NCBI GenBank assembly: GCA_026225055.1
Contig: JAMFSA010000146.1
Span: 1-62,336 of the forward strand
DNA from: Mucilaginibacter xinganensis
Lineage (GTDB): Bacteria; Bacteroidota; Bacteroidia; Sphingobacteriales; Sphingobacteriaceae
Length of the DNA: 62,336 nucleotides
Direction of reading: 5' to 3'
The notes beneath the pieces are model-generated. The model was not told the DNA's origin and did not search any database. It saw only the letters and a program-made list of their open reading frames with translations. The stretch's first letter is position 1. Every line of letters starts with the position of its first letter. Below, in pieces: positions 19,091 through 27,928 of this stretch. The position numbers and the translations under genes are program-made.

Positions 19091-19114
19091 GCTGTTTGTG
19101 AGGACACAAACAGC
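19091..19114. repeat. REP palindrome, CTGTTTGTG family, copy 1
   Basis: GCTGTTTGTG and CACAAACAGC form a perfect 10-bp stem around AGGA. Related copies are at 46556-46577 and 59352-59375, and an interrupted one near 46587-46760. Confidence 0.9.
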
Positions 19115-19152
19115 GGGGGTATATTGTGCGAGGTTTAATTACAATACCGAAA

Positions 19153-21018
19153 TCACTCCTTAACTACCTCATTCAAAACCGGATGGTCGAGCGTGGAGAT
19201 ATGTTGATGCCCATTGTTCAGCTCATCAAATACTTCTATCTCATTTTTGCCTTTATTTAACCATCCCGCAGGGATATATAGTGTTTGCTGCGGGCCTATG
19301 TACCAGTATTTGCCCAGGTTACGCCCGTTTAAAAAAACAAAGCCTTTACCAAAGCCATGCATATCCAGGTAAGTATCGCCGGTAACAGCCAGTTTAAATG
19401 TGCCTTTGTATACAGCGGGGCCGTTTGGTGGATAGATTGTAGTATGCCATCCTGGTTTTATTGTCGTATTAATAGAATTGAACTTTAATTCAGAAAGATT
19501 ACTGAACGGAAACTTAAACATGATCCAGCCGGTTAATTCAGCGCCATCAAGGGTTACCTTTTCAGTAATGCCTTGCCTGTTATCGGTTAGGTACGGGCCG
19601 TAATTTATACGCCCGTTATTCTCTACCAAAATGCCCAGTACCGAGTTTGGTTTATCGGCCTCAATTTGTAATGAGTCCTGTTTAAGTCTTCTGTCTAATA
19701 TACTGATGCGCTTGCCGTTCAGGTAAACAGTGGCATAATCGCGCAGCTCTTTTATTTTTAACAGGCCCTTCGTGGCGTTTTTTAAGGTGGTGGTATATAA
19801 AACAAAGCCGTATCCCTGGTTAAGTTCTTCAAAACTCAAGGGGTGCTGTTCTATGACCGGGCTGCCCAGATTGGCAAACAGTGGCGCGCTTTCTTTAAGG
19901 TCGATGTTTTTTATGGCGATGGTTTTAGCAGTATCAGGTATTGGCGGTAAATGCTCACCGGCAGGCAAGTGCTTTTCTATCACCGCGCGAAACTTGTAGA
20001 ATTTGGCAGTAGGGTTGCCCGATTCATTCAACGGAGCATCATAATCATAGCTTGATGTTTGCGGCGAATAAGGCTCATGACGGCTCATATTCGCGCCATT
20101 CATAAACCCGCGGGTAGTACCACCGTGGAACATATACATATTAATGGATATTCCTGCTGATAACACCTCATCCAGCTTTTTAGCATCGCTATCGGCAACA
20201 CTGCCCTGATGCTCCTTGCCCCAGCTATCAAACCAACCTGGGTACCATTCTGATATATAATATGGCCCTTTGCCGTCGTGGTATTTATTAATGAGTTCTT
20301 TTACCTGTTTAGGGTCATCCAGTCCGTTAACGGCAGGTAAATAACCCGGTAGGTAACCACGAGGCATTTGCTCGGGGCCATCGCAGGTAAATAAAATACC
20401 ATCTAAGCCTGCTTCACGGAAGATCTTACGGTTGATGTCAAGATATACCTTATCATCGCTATATGAACCGTATTCATTCTCAATCTGTACCATTAAAACG
20501 TTGCCGCCGTGTGTAACCAGCAAGGGTGTTACCTGCTTACCCAGTTGAATAATATATTCGCGGTATGCTTTCAAAAAATTAGGATCCTGGCTGCGCACTT
20601 TCATGCTCTTATCTTTAAGCAGCCACCATGGGTAACCGCCAAATTCCCATTCGGCACAGGCGTAAGGGCTCGGTCTTAATACTACCCACAAACCTTCTTC
20701 TTTAGCTATGCGGATAAATTCAGCAATATCATTATTGCCCGAGAAATCAAACTTGCCGGGTTCAGGTTCCTGAGCGTTCCAGAAAACGTAAGTGCCTACA
20801 GTGTTAAGCCCCATCGCCTTTGCCATTTTCAACCTTGCGCGCCAGTAGGCACGGGGTATGCGGGCACAGTGCATCTCGCCCGAGATGATCTGCAAGGGTT
20901 TGCCATCCAGCAAAAAAGCAGAATCGCCGAGTGTAAAGGTGTGTTTGGTTTTTTGGGCCGAGCAAAAGTTTATAAAAAGAACGGCCAATAGCAGGGGTAA
21001 GAATATGAGTTTTTTCAT
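19153..21018 (-). CDS. Beta-galactosidase (GH35), secreted
   Basis: The 621-residue protein has a signal peptide (INFCSAQ) and the GH35 catalytic barrel, opening FLLDGKPLQIISGEMHCARIP in two segments near residue 35. The acid/base is E182 in IENEYGSY and the nucleophile is E257 in YISEWYPGW. C-terminal beta domains carry the usual carbohydrate-binding folds. It should release terminal beta-galactose from oligosaccharides or galactan. It is upstream of GH28 on the same strand, separated by the remnant of a second GH35 gene. Confidence 0.95.
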   Translation of the reverse strand: MKKLIFLPLLLAVLFINFCSAQKTKHTFTLGDSAFLLDGKPLQIISGEMHCARIPRAYWRARLKMAKAMGLNTVGTYVFWNAQEPEPGKFDFSGNNDIAEFIRIAKEEGLWVVLRPSPYACAEWEFGGYPWWLLKDKSMKVRSQDPNFLKAYREYIIQLGKQVTPLLVTHGGNVLMVQIENEYGSYSDDKVYLDINRKIFREAGLDGILFTCDGPEQMPRGYLPGYLPAVNGLDDPKQVKELINKYHDGKGPYYISEWYPGWFDSWGKEHQGSVADSDAKKLDEVLSAGISINMYMFHGGTTRGFMNGANMSRHEPYSPQTSSYDYDAPLNESGNPTAKFYKFRAVIEKHLPAGEHLPPIPDTAKTIAIKNIDLKESAPLFANLGSPVIEQHPLSFEELNQGYGFVLYTTTLKNATKGLLKIKELRDYATVYLNGKRISILDRRLKQDSLQIEADKPNSVLGILVENNGRINYGPYLTDNRQGITEKVTLDGAELTGWIMFKFPFSNLSELKFNSINTTIKPGWHTTIYPPNGPAVYKGTFKLAVTGDTYLDMHGFGKGFVFLNGRNLGKYWYIGPQQTLYIPAGWLNKGKNEIEVFDELNNGHQHISTLDHPVLNEVVKE

Positions 21019-21080
21019 CTGACAAGCGCAGCCAGTTTAATAAAAACCGGTTGCGTGCCCAAATATATAGGTTTAGTAAA

Positions 21081-22334
21081 TTAATTACTAACTAAAGCTT
21101 CTGTCTGTGCGTAATCTTTTAATTCGATTGCATTGGCGGCATCATCTACATCTGATTGTATTTTCCCGAGCATGCCTTTCAATACTTTATCTTTCCATGG
21201 CGAATGTGCCAATAAACGCAGTATTGTGTTTTGAAACCATAGCTGCATTTTTGACTTTGGGATCATCTCTTTTAAAACAGTTATGCCTAATTGCTGATTT
21301 TTCCGGATGAAGCCTTTCATCTCCCATTCATATTTTAAGAAGGCGGTGAAGTGATCGCTGTTAGCAGCAGCCAGTTCGCCGGCTAAAACATAAGCGCCAA
21401 CCAAAGCCATGCTGGTGCCTTGTCCTGATGCAGGCGAGGGGCAATACCCGGCATCGCCTAATAATACTACCCTGCTTTTTGAAAGGGTATCCATTTGCAC
21501 CTGACTAACGGAATCGAAATAAAAATCATCGGCATAATGCATGTGCTGTATCAGCTTTTTAGTTTCCCAGCCCGCATCTTTAAAATGCGTGGCTAATATA
21601 TTTTTTTGCTGCGCGATATCATGGTAATTATATTTTATGGGCAACGTGGCGAACATGAAGAATGCTTTTGCCTCCTGCTGCCGGTGCGTACTATATACGT
21701 TGATCAACTTCCCGGCTGATGGATAGGAGATCTCCCGGTGATCGAGCTCAAAATAATTAGGAATGGTACAGATGGACACGTAATACCCCAGATCCTTAAC
21801 AAAGGAATGATCGCCACCGAATACAATATTTCGTACATTAGAGTGCAGGCCATCGGCACCAACAACCAGATCGAAAGTACGGGGAGCGGAATTTTTAAAA
21901 GTAACGGTTACATCCTTGCCGGTTTGGAAGATGCCCGTGATACTCTCATCAAAAATGTATTCGGTAGTATGCTGAGTGGCTCGGTACAGGATATTTGCCA
22001 GATCGCCGCGCATGATCTCTGCATCATTTTCCTGGCGCATACCAAAGATATTGGGGTCATCAAGTTCAAGAACAGTCTTTCCTTTTTTGTTCACCAGCGA
22101 TGACCCTTTTAACGCGGTTCCGACTTTTCTGATTTCGGGCATTAAGCCCATCCGGTCAATAATATCGGCCGCCGCACCACGAATATCTACCCGGTAACCA
22201 CCCTCACGTAAAGTGGGTGCTTTTTCAACTATGGTAACATTAAAATCGTATTTGTTTAGCCACCATGCCAATGCCGGGCCTGCAATGCTGGCACCTGATA
22301 TAAGGATATTTTTGTTTTGTATGCCCGGATTCAT
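21081..22334 (-). CDS. FAD-dependent monooxygenase (PHBH/TetX-like)
   Basis: A 417-residue aromatic-hydroxylase type flavoprotein. The FAD-binding motif is ISGASIAGPALAWWL at about 12-26, followed by an acidic residue in VTIVEKAP. The GADGLHS segment lies near 163, and the second FAD motif LLGDAGYCPSPASGQG near 293. Relatives hydroxylate aromatics or inactivate tetracyclines (TetX), but the family is broad and no substrate can be assigned. The first motif is GASIAG, with A and S replacing glycines of the consensus GxGxxG, which is common in this subfamily. Confidence 0.88.
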   Translation of the reverse strand: MNPGIQNKNILISGASIAGPALAWWLNKYDFNVTIVEKAPTLREGGYRVDIRGAAADIIDRMGLMPEIRKVGTALKGSSLVNKKGKTVLELDDPNIFGMRQENDAEIMRGDLANILYRATQHTTEYIFDESITGIFQTGKDVTVTFKNSAPRTFDLVVGADGLHSNVRNIVFGGDHSFVKDLGYYVSICTIPNYFELDHREISYPSAGKLINVYSTHRQQEAKAFFMFATLPIKYNYHDIAQQKNILATHFKDAGWETKKLIQHMHYADDFYFDSVSQVQMDTLSKSRVVLLGDAGYCPSPASGQGTSMALVGAYVLAGELAAANSDHFTAFLKYEWEMKGFIRKNQQLGITVLKEMIPKSKMQLWFQNTILRLLAHSPWKDKVLKGMLGKIQSDVDDAANAIELKDYAQTEALVSN

Positions 22335-22472
22335 TTTTATTACCAGATAGATTATTTACTAAACTACCTGGTAATAAAGAATAAGGCTATAAACCATCGG
22401 TAAACACCCGGTTTAATTGGGGTGAAAGAAGAGAAATGTCGGTAAATGTTGGTGTAAAAAGTATTGAAAAAT

Positions 22473-22562
22473 GTCATTTCGAACGATAGAGAGAAATCTT
22501 CTGCTTTTTGCATGATGGTGATGCAAGGTGTATAAGATTTCTCTCTGTCGTTCGAAAATGAC
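22473..22562. repeat. REP palindrome, GTCATTTCGAAC family
   Basis: GTCATTTCGAACGATAGAGA at 22473 pairs with the complementary end TCTCTGTCGTTCGAAAATGAC at 22542-22562, with a long inner GAGAAATCTT/AAGATTTCTC stem and a smaller TTGCAT/ATGCAA hairpin in the loop. Half copies occur near 17235 and 43652. Confidence 0.85.
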
Positions 22563-22580
22563 AAAAAGAGGGATTAGTGG

Positions 22581-25334
22581 TTAAAATAACCCCAGTTGCC
22601 CTTTATCATCCATATCAATATCATCCGGATTGGTGATCTCAAAATCTACCTTCTTAATAGGATGCGATTCCTCTTTTGGTGATTCCACTGATTCGTCAGG
22701 AGATTCCACCGATTTCGGTTTTTGAGATTCCACTGATTCTTCAGCAGCTATTGGTGCGTCTTCAGTTTCATCTGCTTCATCGGTAATTGCTTCTTCCGCT
22801 TCAGGGATTGGCTCGGTTTCCGGTTCGCTTGATGCTATCAACTCGACACTTTGTACAGTATGCACCGTAACGCGGTTACCCATAGCCTTCATGCCTTTTA
22901 CATCAATCAGCTCGGCAAGGTTTACCTCAACGGTTTCAGGTGTTTGTGTTTTACCTTTAAGCTGTTCAACCTTGGCAACAGGCTGTGCTGCACCCGAAAT
23001 AAATAGCATTTTTGAACCATTTTCCTCACTGATAATGCTTGTTTCCTTACCCGGAAGTGTATTCTCGAATACAAAGCGTTTCACCAGGTAGTTTTTTGAT
23101 TTTCCCTCGTAATGCACAACGGTGTAAACTTTCTCCGGCTCATATTTTTCGATCAGGATCATGTTATCAAAAAAGTGATTATTGAGGTCGAAGCTGGTGA
23201 GCTCATAAATTCCGGTACTCATTACCGTTAATATACGGTCATCACCATCAAATTCGCCTAAATATTTACCGCGATTATCAACATTCAATCTTTTCAATAT
23301 GTCATCGTACCATATTTTACGACCAGATAGGGTAGAGATGCCCTTACTTTTAAGTGTGATCTTTTTAACCGGGTATTTGGTTACGATATTACCCATTGAG
23401 CCACGGCCTTTAATGGCAATGTTGGCAAAGTCCTCATCAAACTGCAGCTTTTTAAGCTTAGAGTGTGGTTTAAGCTGTATGTTGATGATCTCAGCCTCGC
23501 CGTTAGGGTTAGCGCTAAAGTATAATACCTTTGATGCTTTTGAACCTTTGGTAAGGTCATATTCCTTATCGCGGGTTACACCAGTTACCGAGAAACGTTT
23601 AACATAGCTTACACCGCTTGCACCATCCTTATAGATGAGGTTATAAACGGTGCGCTCATCGTTCTTTTTAAATACAGCGACGTGGATAATATCCTTGCCG
23701 ACAAAAACCTTGTCCTGAACCTTGGTTATCACACACAAACCATCCGAACGGAACACGATGATCTCATCAATATCAGAGCAATCGCCAACAAATTCGTCTT
23801 TCTTTAAACCAGTACCTATAAAGCCATCTTCCCGGTTAACATATAATTTAACGTTAGCCAATGCCACCTGCGCGGCTTCAACTTTATCAAAGGTGCGCAG
23901 TTCGGTTTTACGCTCGCGGCCTTTGCCGTATTTCTCTTTTAGTTTGGCAAACCAATCAATAGTGTATTCGGTAAGGTGTTTAAGGTGATGCTTTACCGTT
24001 TTTATTTCAGCCTCTAAAGCTTTGATCTGCTCATCCGTTTTCTTCACATCAAAACGGGTGATGCTGCTCATCGGCTTATCAATCAGTTTTTTGTAATCAT
24101 CAGGCAATATCTCCCTGTAAAACTGCGGGAAGAATGGTTCGAACAGTCGGTTCAGCACTTCCAGTACCTGCTCAAAGTTTGATGAGCTTTCGTAATCAGC
24201 ATGCTTGTACATGCCTTCCTGTATAAAGATCTTCAGCAATGAGCTGAAGAAGATCTTTTCCATCAGTTCCTTCAGCTTTATCTGCAGTTCCTGTTTTAAC
24301 AGCTCGCGGGTAAAATGCGTGCTTTCGGTCAGCATATCGTTCACGCTCATAAAGCGCGGTTTGTCAGCCTGTATTACGCAAGTGTTTGGCGATATGGAAA
24401 CCTCGCAATCGGTAAAGGCGTAGAGCGCGTCGATAGTTACATCCGGCGATATACCGGGTGCCAGGTGAATCACGATCTCCACATTTTGCGCGGTGTTATC
24501 CTCTATCTTTTTTATCTTGATCTTACCTTTATCGTTGGCCGATATAACGCTATCTATCAATCCACCGGTTGTAGTGCTGAAAGGGATCTCAGTAATGGCC
24601 AGCGTTTTTTTATCGCGCTCAATAATTTTCGCGCGCACCCTAACTTTTCCGCCCCGTTGCCCATCGTTATAAGCTGATGCATCAGCCATACCACCTGTTG
24701 GGAAATCGGGTAATAAATTGGGGGTACCACCTTTAAGCACATCAATTGATGCATCTAAAAGCTCAATAAAATTGTGTGGTAATATTTTGGTAGCTAAACC
24801 TACGGCTATACCCTCGGCTCCCTGGGCCAACAGTAAAGGGAATTTAACCGGCAGGGTTATAGGCTCTTTATTACGACCATCATAACTGGCCTGCCATATG
24901 GTAGTATCGGCATTAAAAGCAACCTCGAGCGCGAACTTTGATAACCGGGCCTCGATATAACGTGGTGCGGCAGCTGAATCGCCAGTTACCGGGTCGCCCC
25001 AGTTACCCTGACAATCGATCATCAGGTTTTTTTGCCCGATCTGCACCATGGCATCACCAATAGAGGCATCACCATGCGGGTGATATTTCATGGTGTTACC
25101 AATAACGTTGGCGGCTTTGTTAAAACGCCCGTCGTCCATCTCCTTAAGCGAATGCAGGATACGGCGTTGCACGGGTTTTAAACCATCATTTATATGCGGC
25201 ACGGCACGGTCGAGAATTACATACGACGCGTAATCCAGGAACCAGTTTTCGTACAATCCGTCGAGGGAAGTGATGTTATGTAATTTTTCTTCGCTATTAG
25301 CAGGTATATCGTTCGGGTTTAAATCTTCGCTCAT
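22581..25334 (-). CDS. parC: DNA topoisomerase IV subunit A-like protein (ParC/GyrA family)
   Basis: The 917-residue protein is a type IIA topoisomerase A subunit, which cuts and rejoins DNA. The active tyrosine is Y126 in AAAPRYIEARL, and KPVQRRILHSL precedes it. The quinolone-pocket segment is HPHGDASIGD. Beyond about residue 480 the C-terminal beta-pinwheel lacks a clear GyrA box, favouring ParC. The last ~90 residues are highly acidic with repeated VESP/SVES motifs. I chose the ATG at 25334 over a TTG at 25343. No ParE gene is adjacent. Confidence 0.9.
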   Translation of the reverse strand: MSEDLNPNDIPANSEEKLHNITSLDGLYENWFLDYASYVILDRAVPHINDGLKPVQRRILHSLKEMDDGRFNKAANVIGNTMKYHPHGDASIGDAMVQIGQKNLMIDCQGNWGDPVTGDSAAAPRYIEARLSKFALEVAFNADTTIWQASYDGRNKEPITLPVKFPLLLAQGAEGIAVGLATKILPHNFIELLDASIDVLKGGTPNLLPDFPTGGMADASAYNDGQRGGKVRVRAKIIERDKKTLAITEIPFSTTTGGLIDSVISANDKGKIKIKKIEDNTAQNVEIVIHLAPGISPDVTIDALYAFTDCEVSISPNTCVIQADKPRFMSVNDMLTESTHFTRELLKQELQIKLKELMEKIFFSSLLKIFIQEGMYKHADYESSSNFEQVLEVLNRLFEPFFPQFYREILPDDYKKLIDKPMSSITRFDVKKTDEQIKALEAEIKTVKHHLKHLTEYTIDWFAKLKEKYGKGRERKTELRTFDKVEAAQVALANVKLYVNREDGFIGTGLKKDEFVGDCSDIDEIIVFRSDGLCVITKVQDKVFVGKDIIHVAVFKKNDERTVYNLIYKDGASGVSYVKRFSVTGVTRDKEYDLTKGSKASKVLYFSANPNGEAEIINIQLKPHSKLKKLQFDEDFANIAIKGRGSMGNIVTKYPVKKITLKSKGISTLSGRKIWYDDILKRLNVDNRGKYLGEFDGDDRILTVMSTGIYELTSFDLNNHFFDNMILIEKYEPEKVYTVVHYEGKSKNYLVKRFVFENTLPGKETSIISEENGSKMLFISGAAQPVAKVEQLKGKTQTPETVEVNLAELIDVKGMKAMGNRVTVHTVQSVELIASSEPETEPIPEAEEAITDEADETEDAPIAAEESVESQKPKSVESPDESVESPKEESHPIKKVDFEITNPDDIDMDDKGQLGLF

Positions 25335-25450
25335 TATTAGCAATAAAAATTATGGATTGGTAAAGATATGTATAATGTGGAGATGTGCGGATGTGCAGGT
25401 GCGTGGAATTTTTGAACATACAAACAGAATTGTTTATATCGTATAGCATT

Positions 25451-25482
25451 ATGCGCATTAATTTAAATTATGCGTATATTTG
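25451..25482 (+). promoter_or_regulatory. Promoter/operator of the DUF6364-PIN toxin-antitoxin pair
   Basis: TATATTTG at 25475-25482 matches the -7 consensus and lies four bases before the antitoxin ATG. Directly upstream an inverted repeat, CGCAT (25454-25458) and ATGCG (25470-25474), frames the 12-base palindrome TAATTTAAATTA. This position suits an autorepressor site. Confidence 0.55.
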
Positions 25483-25486
25483 ATAT

Positions 25487-25723
25487 ATGAAAACGCGGTT
25501 GAATTTGACAATTGAGGACAGCTTATTAAAAAGCACAAAGCTATATGCCGAGAAGCAGGGCACCAGTGTATCAGAACTTACTGAGCGTTATTTTAAGAGT
25601 ATTACCAAGCCGGCAAAGCGTAAGACGATAATTGACTTAGTTGAAAAACTTGGTAAGCATGATATAGACCCGAAGACTGATTTAAAGGAAATGTACTATC
25701 AGGATAAAAAGCATGGCATCTAA
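25487..25723 (+). CDS. DUF6364-like antitoxin of a PIN toxin
   Basis: A 78-residue protein opening with MKTRLNLTIEDSLLKSTKLYAE, the short beta strand and helix of a ribbon-helix-helix fold, followed by GTSVSELTERYF. The C-terminal half is likely the toxin-binding part. Its end overlaps the PIN gene by 11 bases, the usual toxin-antitoxin order with the antitoxin first. It probably represses its own promoter through the inverted repeat upstream. Confidence 0.8.
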   Translation: MKTRLNLTIEDSLLKSTKLYAEKQGTSVSELTERYFKSITKPAKRKTIIDLVEKLGKHDIDPKTDLKEMYYQDKKHGI

Positions 25724-26138
25724 ATTATTCCTTGATGCCAATGTGTTACTGGATTATATTCTTGTACGTGAACATTACGACGATGCCAAAACTATAATTG
25801 AATTGGTAGTAAATGATGGAGCAGATGCGTTTATAACCTCATCAGTACTTCATATTGTTGGTTATTGGGTTTCTAAAGCCTATGGTGATGCCCAAGCAAA
25901 AGAGTTATTGCTGGTATTATTAACCGATGTAACTGTTATAGATATATCGCATGAAACCGCGGTAATCGCTTTACATTCAAAAATAAATGATATTGAGGAT
26001 GCGCTGCAATATTATACTGCTATAGTGCATAAGTTAGATTTCTTTATCTCAAGAGACAAATTATTACAGCGGGATAGTATTCCTGGTTTGCCCGTATATA
26101 CTCCCAGGGAATTTATAAATGAGTTTCTTGCATCTTAA
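25713..26138 (+). CDS. PIN domain toxin (VapC-like ribonuclease)
   Basis: The 141-residue protein has the PIN fold: the first acidic residue is in LFLDANVLLDYI (D8), a middle acid is in NDIEDALQ, and the last in FFISRD. PIN toxins cleave specific RNAs, often tRNA, when the labile antitoxin is lost. The gene overlaps the DUF6364 gene. All expected acidic positions appear to be filled, so the toxin is likely active. Confidence 0.87.
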   Translation: MASKLFLDANVLLDYILVREHYDDAKTIIELVVNDGADAFITSSVLHIVGYWVSKAYGDAQAKELLLVLLTDVTVIDISHETAVIALHSKINDIEDALQYYTAIVHKLDFFISRDKLLQRDSIPGLPVYTPREFINEFLAS

Positions 26139-26645
26139 TCATTCCTTCCTCATCTCCCTTATCATCTGCCCATAATCCCACCTGCGTAACATTGCATTAA
26201 CAGTATTCACAATTCGCTTAGCACGAGTTTCATTGGTTTTGGCACTGTTGATCCATTTTATAAAGTAATCGCGGTGAGATTTTGCGAGGGTGTTGAAAAA
26301 ATCAAAAGCCTCAGGTTCAAAATCAAAGCACTCCATTAAATCATCGGGTATCTCTACTTTGTAGTCTTTATCTTCTTCAAGCTTTACCTGTAACATTGCC
26401 CCGGCATTTTTGTGTATGCCTTTTCTTATCTCTGCTTTCAAAGCCATAATAAACTTACCCTCGCCCATTGGCATAAGGGCAAGTCCGCTTACAGGGAAAG
26501 CGTCCAGCACGCCCCTTACTCTAAATGATTTTTTATTACCGGGCTTCATTTGCTGCGCAACATCAGCCGGGATCTCAATATAGGTCCACCCGGTTTTTTC
26601 GCCTTGTTCGTTAAATTGCAAAATAATGGTGTTAAACTCAACCAT
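26139..26645 (-). CDS. DUF1905 and YdeI/OmpD-associated domain protein
   Basis: A 168-residue cytoplasmic protein. The N-terminal ~90 residues fit DUF1905, with WTYIEIPADVAQQM and IRKGIHKNAGAMLQV. The C-terminal segment, FFNTLAKSHRDYFIKWINSAKTNETRAKRI, is the YdeI/OmpD-associated helical domain. The biochemical role of the family is unknown. It ends one base after the convergent PIN gene stop, so the two genes abut. Confidence 0.8.
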   Translation of the reverse strand: MVEFNTIILQFNEQGEKTGWTYIEIPADVAQQMKPGNKKSFRVRGVLDAFPVSGLALMPMGEGKFIMALKAEIRKGIHKNAGAMLQVKLEEDKDYKVEIPDDLMECFDFEPEAFDFFNTLAKSHRDYFIKWINSAKTNETRAKRIVNTVNAMLRRWDYGQMIREMRKE

Positions 26646-26806
26646 ATTGTTGTTTTACTTTCTGTTTGTTAAAGGTTTTGGAATTATTGGTGCCTAATGT
26701 TAAATGTTTGTTAAATATTAATTTAAGGATAGATTGTTTGTAACACTTCGATGGCTGGTGATGTCATATGGGTATAAATTTAATCAATAAATTAATACAC
26801 AAGATC

Positions 26807-27232
26807 ATGAAAACACTTAAATCAATGGTAGCAGGTATAGCTTTACTTCTTGCCTGCATAACCGCAAATGCCGCAGTTAAATCACATGCTACTCAACCAA
26901 CACAAAAAGATGTTGTAAATATTTATATCGGTGCTATTACAAACGGCAAAACAGAAAATTTAGATAAAGTATTAGGTGACGACCTGCAATTTAACATGCA
27001 ACGTGGCCAACGGGTAAACACACTTACCAAGGAGCAATTATTAGATTACCTGAAAAATAACGCAGTAGCTGGCGGAGCGGTAGATACTACAACTACTGTA
27101 CTTACTGACGACGAAAATACAAGTAAAATAAAGATCGACTTTAAATACGATGGTTATACACGTACCGATGTGGTTACGCTCGACAAATCATTCGGCTGGA
27201 AAATAACCAGTGTGAACAGTACTTTTAAATAA
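26807..27232 (+). CDS. Secreted NTF2-like (lumazine-binding-like) protein, paralogue 1
   Basis: The product has 141 residues from the ATG at 26807, with a signal peptide ending TANAA. The mature part resembles SnoaL/lumazine-binding NTF2-like domains: VVNIYIGAITNGKTENLDKVLGDD and a final GWKITSVNSTF. I prefer this start over 26768, which would put 13 polar residues before the leader. Its closest relative in the window is the gene at 27929, with the same length and plan. No catalytic residues are evident; function unknown. Confidence 0.78.
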   Translation: MKTLKSMVAGIALLLACITANAAVKSHATQPTQKDVVNIYIGAITNGKTENLDKVLGDDLQFNMQRGQRVNTLTKEQLLDYLKNNAVAGGAVDTTTTVLTDDENTSKIKIDFKYDGYTRTDVVTLDKSFGWKITSVNSTFK

Positions 27233-27256
27233 AAAATTGTGGTGGGTTTTGATAAG

Positions 27257-27285
27257 AAGGTCCCGGTTTACCGGGGCCTTTTTTG
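27257..27285 (+). terminator. Terminator after NTF2-like paralogue 1
   Basis: AAGGTCCCGG and CCGGGGCCTT form a 10-bp stem (one G-U pair in RNA) with loop TTTA, followed by TTTTG. Confidence 0.85.
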
Positions 27286-27819
27286 TTATAATTCCTTACG
27301 CATTTTAACAATAGCAATATATTCGCCATCGGGCATGGTAGCATTTACATGTTCAATACTCTTATAAGCCATAGCTGCATAAAGCGGTTCACCGGGTAAG
27401 GTAGCGCCAAGTTCAGTGGCTTTAAATCCGTTTTTAATGGCTTCGGCTTCACATAAATTTATCATCATTTTGCCAATTCCCCTCCGCGCCCAACCAGGGT
27501 GTACAAAAAACGCGCGGATACGGGCCGCGTCAGTTGCAGGGTTAAGCAATGGATCGGCAATCTCTTTATGCTGATCGCCGCCATATAAGGTTTCCCTTTT
27601 GCTCCATCCGCCGCAGGCAATTATCTGGCCATCGGCTTCGGCCACATAATAAGTTTCATCAATCAATAGTTGGGTGTCAACCCCGAAAATGTATTTAATG
27701 GCGCTTTCAATTTCCTGTTCGGTATAATACCCTTTGCTAAGTCCGCGTACAGACTCAGCTATCAGTTGCTGTAAAACAGGTATATCATTAAATGCGGCGA
27801 GACGTGTTGTGACAGACAT
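27286..27819 (-). CDS. GNAT family N-acetyltransferase
   Basis: The 177-residue protein has the acetyl-CoA-binding motif VHPGWARRGIGKMM at about 112-125. The N-terminal TTRLAAFNDIPVLQQLIAES is typical of small-molecule GNATs, and the segment ACGGWSKRETLYGG precedes motif A. The gene lies between the two NTF2-like paralogues on the opposite strand and stops right at the terminator of the first. The acceptor is unknown. Confidence 0.87.
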   Translation of the reverse strand: MSVTTRLAAFNDIPVLQQLIAESVRGLSKGYYTEQEIESAIKYIFGVDTQLLIDETYYVAEADGQIIACGGWSKRETLYGGDQHKEIADPLLNPATDAARIRAFFVHPGWARRGIGKMMINLCEAEAIKNGFKATELGATLPGEPLYAAMAYKSIEHVNATMPDGEYIAIVKMRKEL

Positions 27820-27928
27820 GTGTTAAATATCTGTTAAATCTACAAATAATCGAAAAAATGGTGCAACGTATTGATTTTAAACGTTGTCTAATAGGCATAA
27901 ACAATTTTAAAAGCTAAATTCTTAAACC

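Noticed and set aside
21081..22334. A tetracycline-inactivating enzyme (TetX)
   Set aside because: The family is broad and the sequence has only general FAD-monooxygenase motifs; no resistance context is seen.
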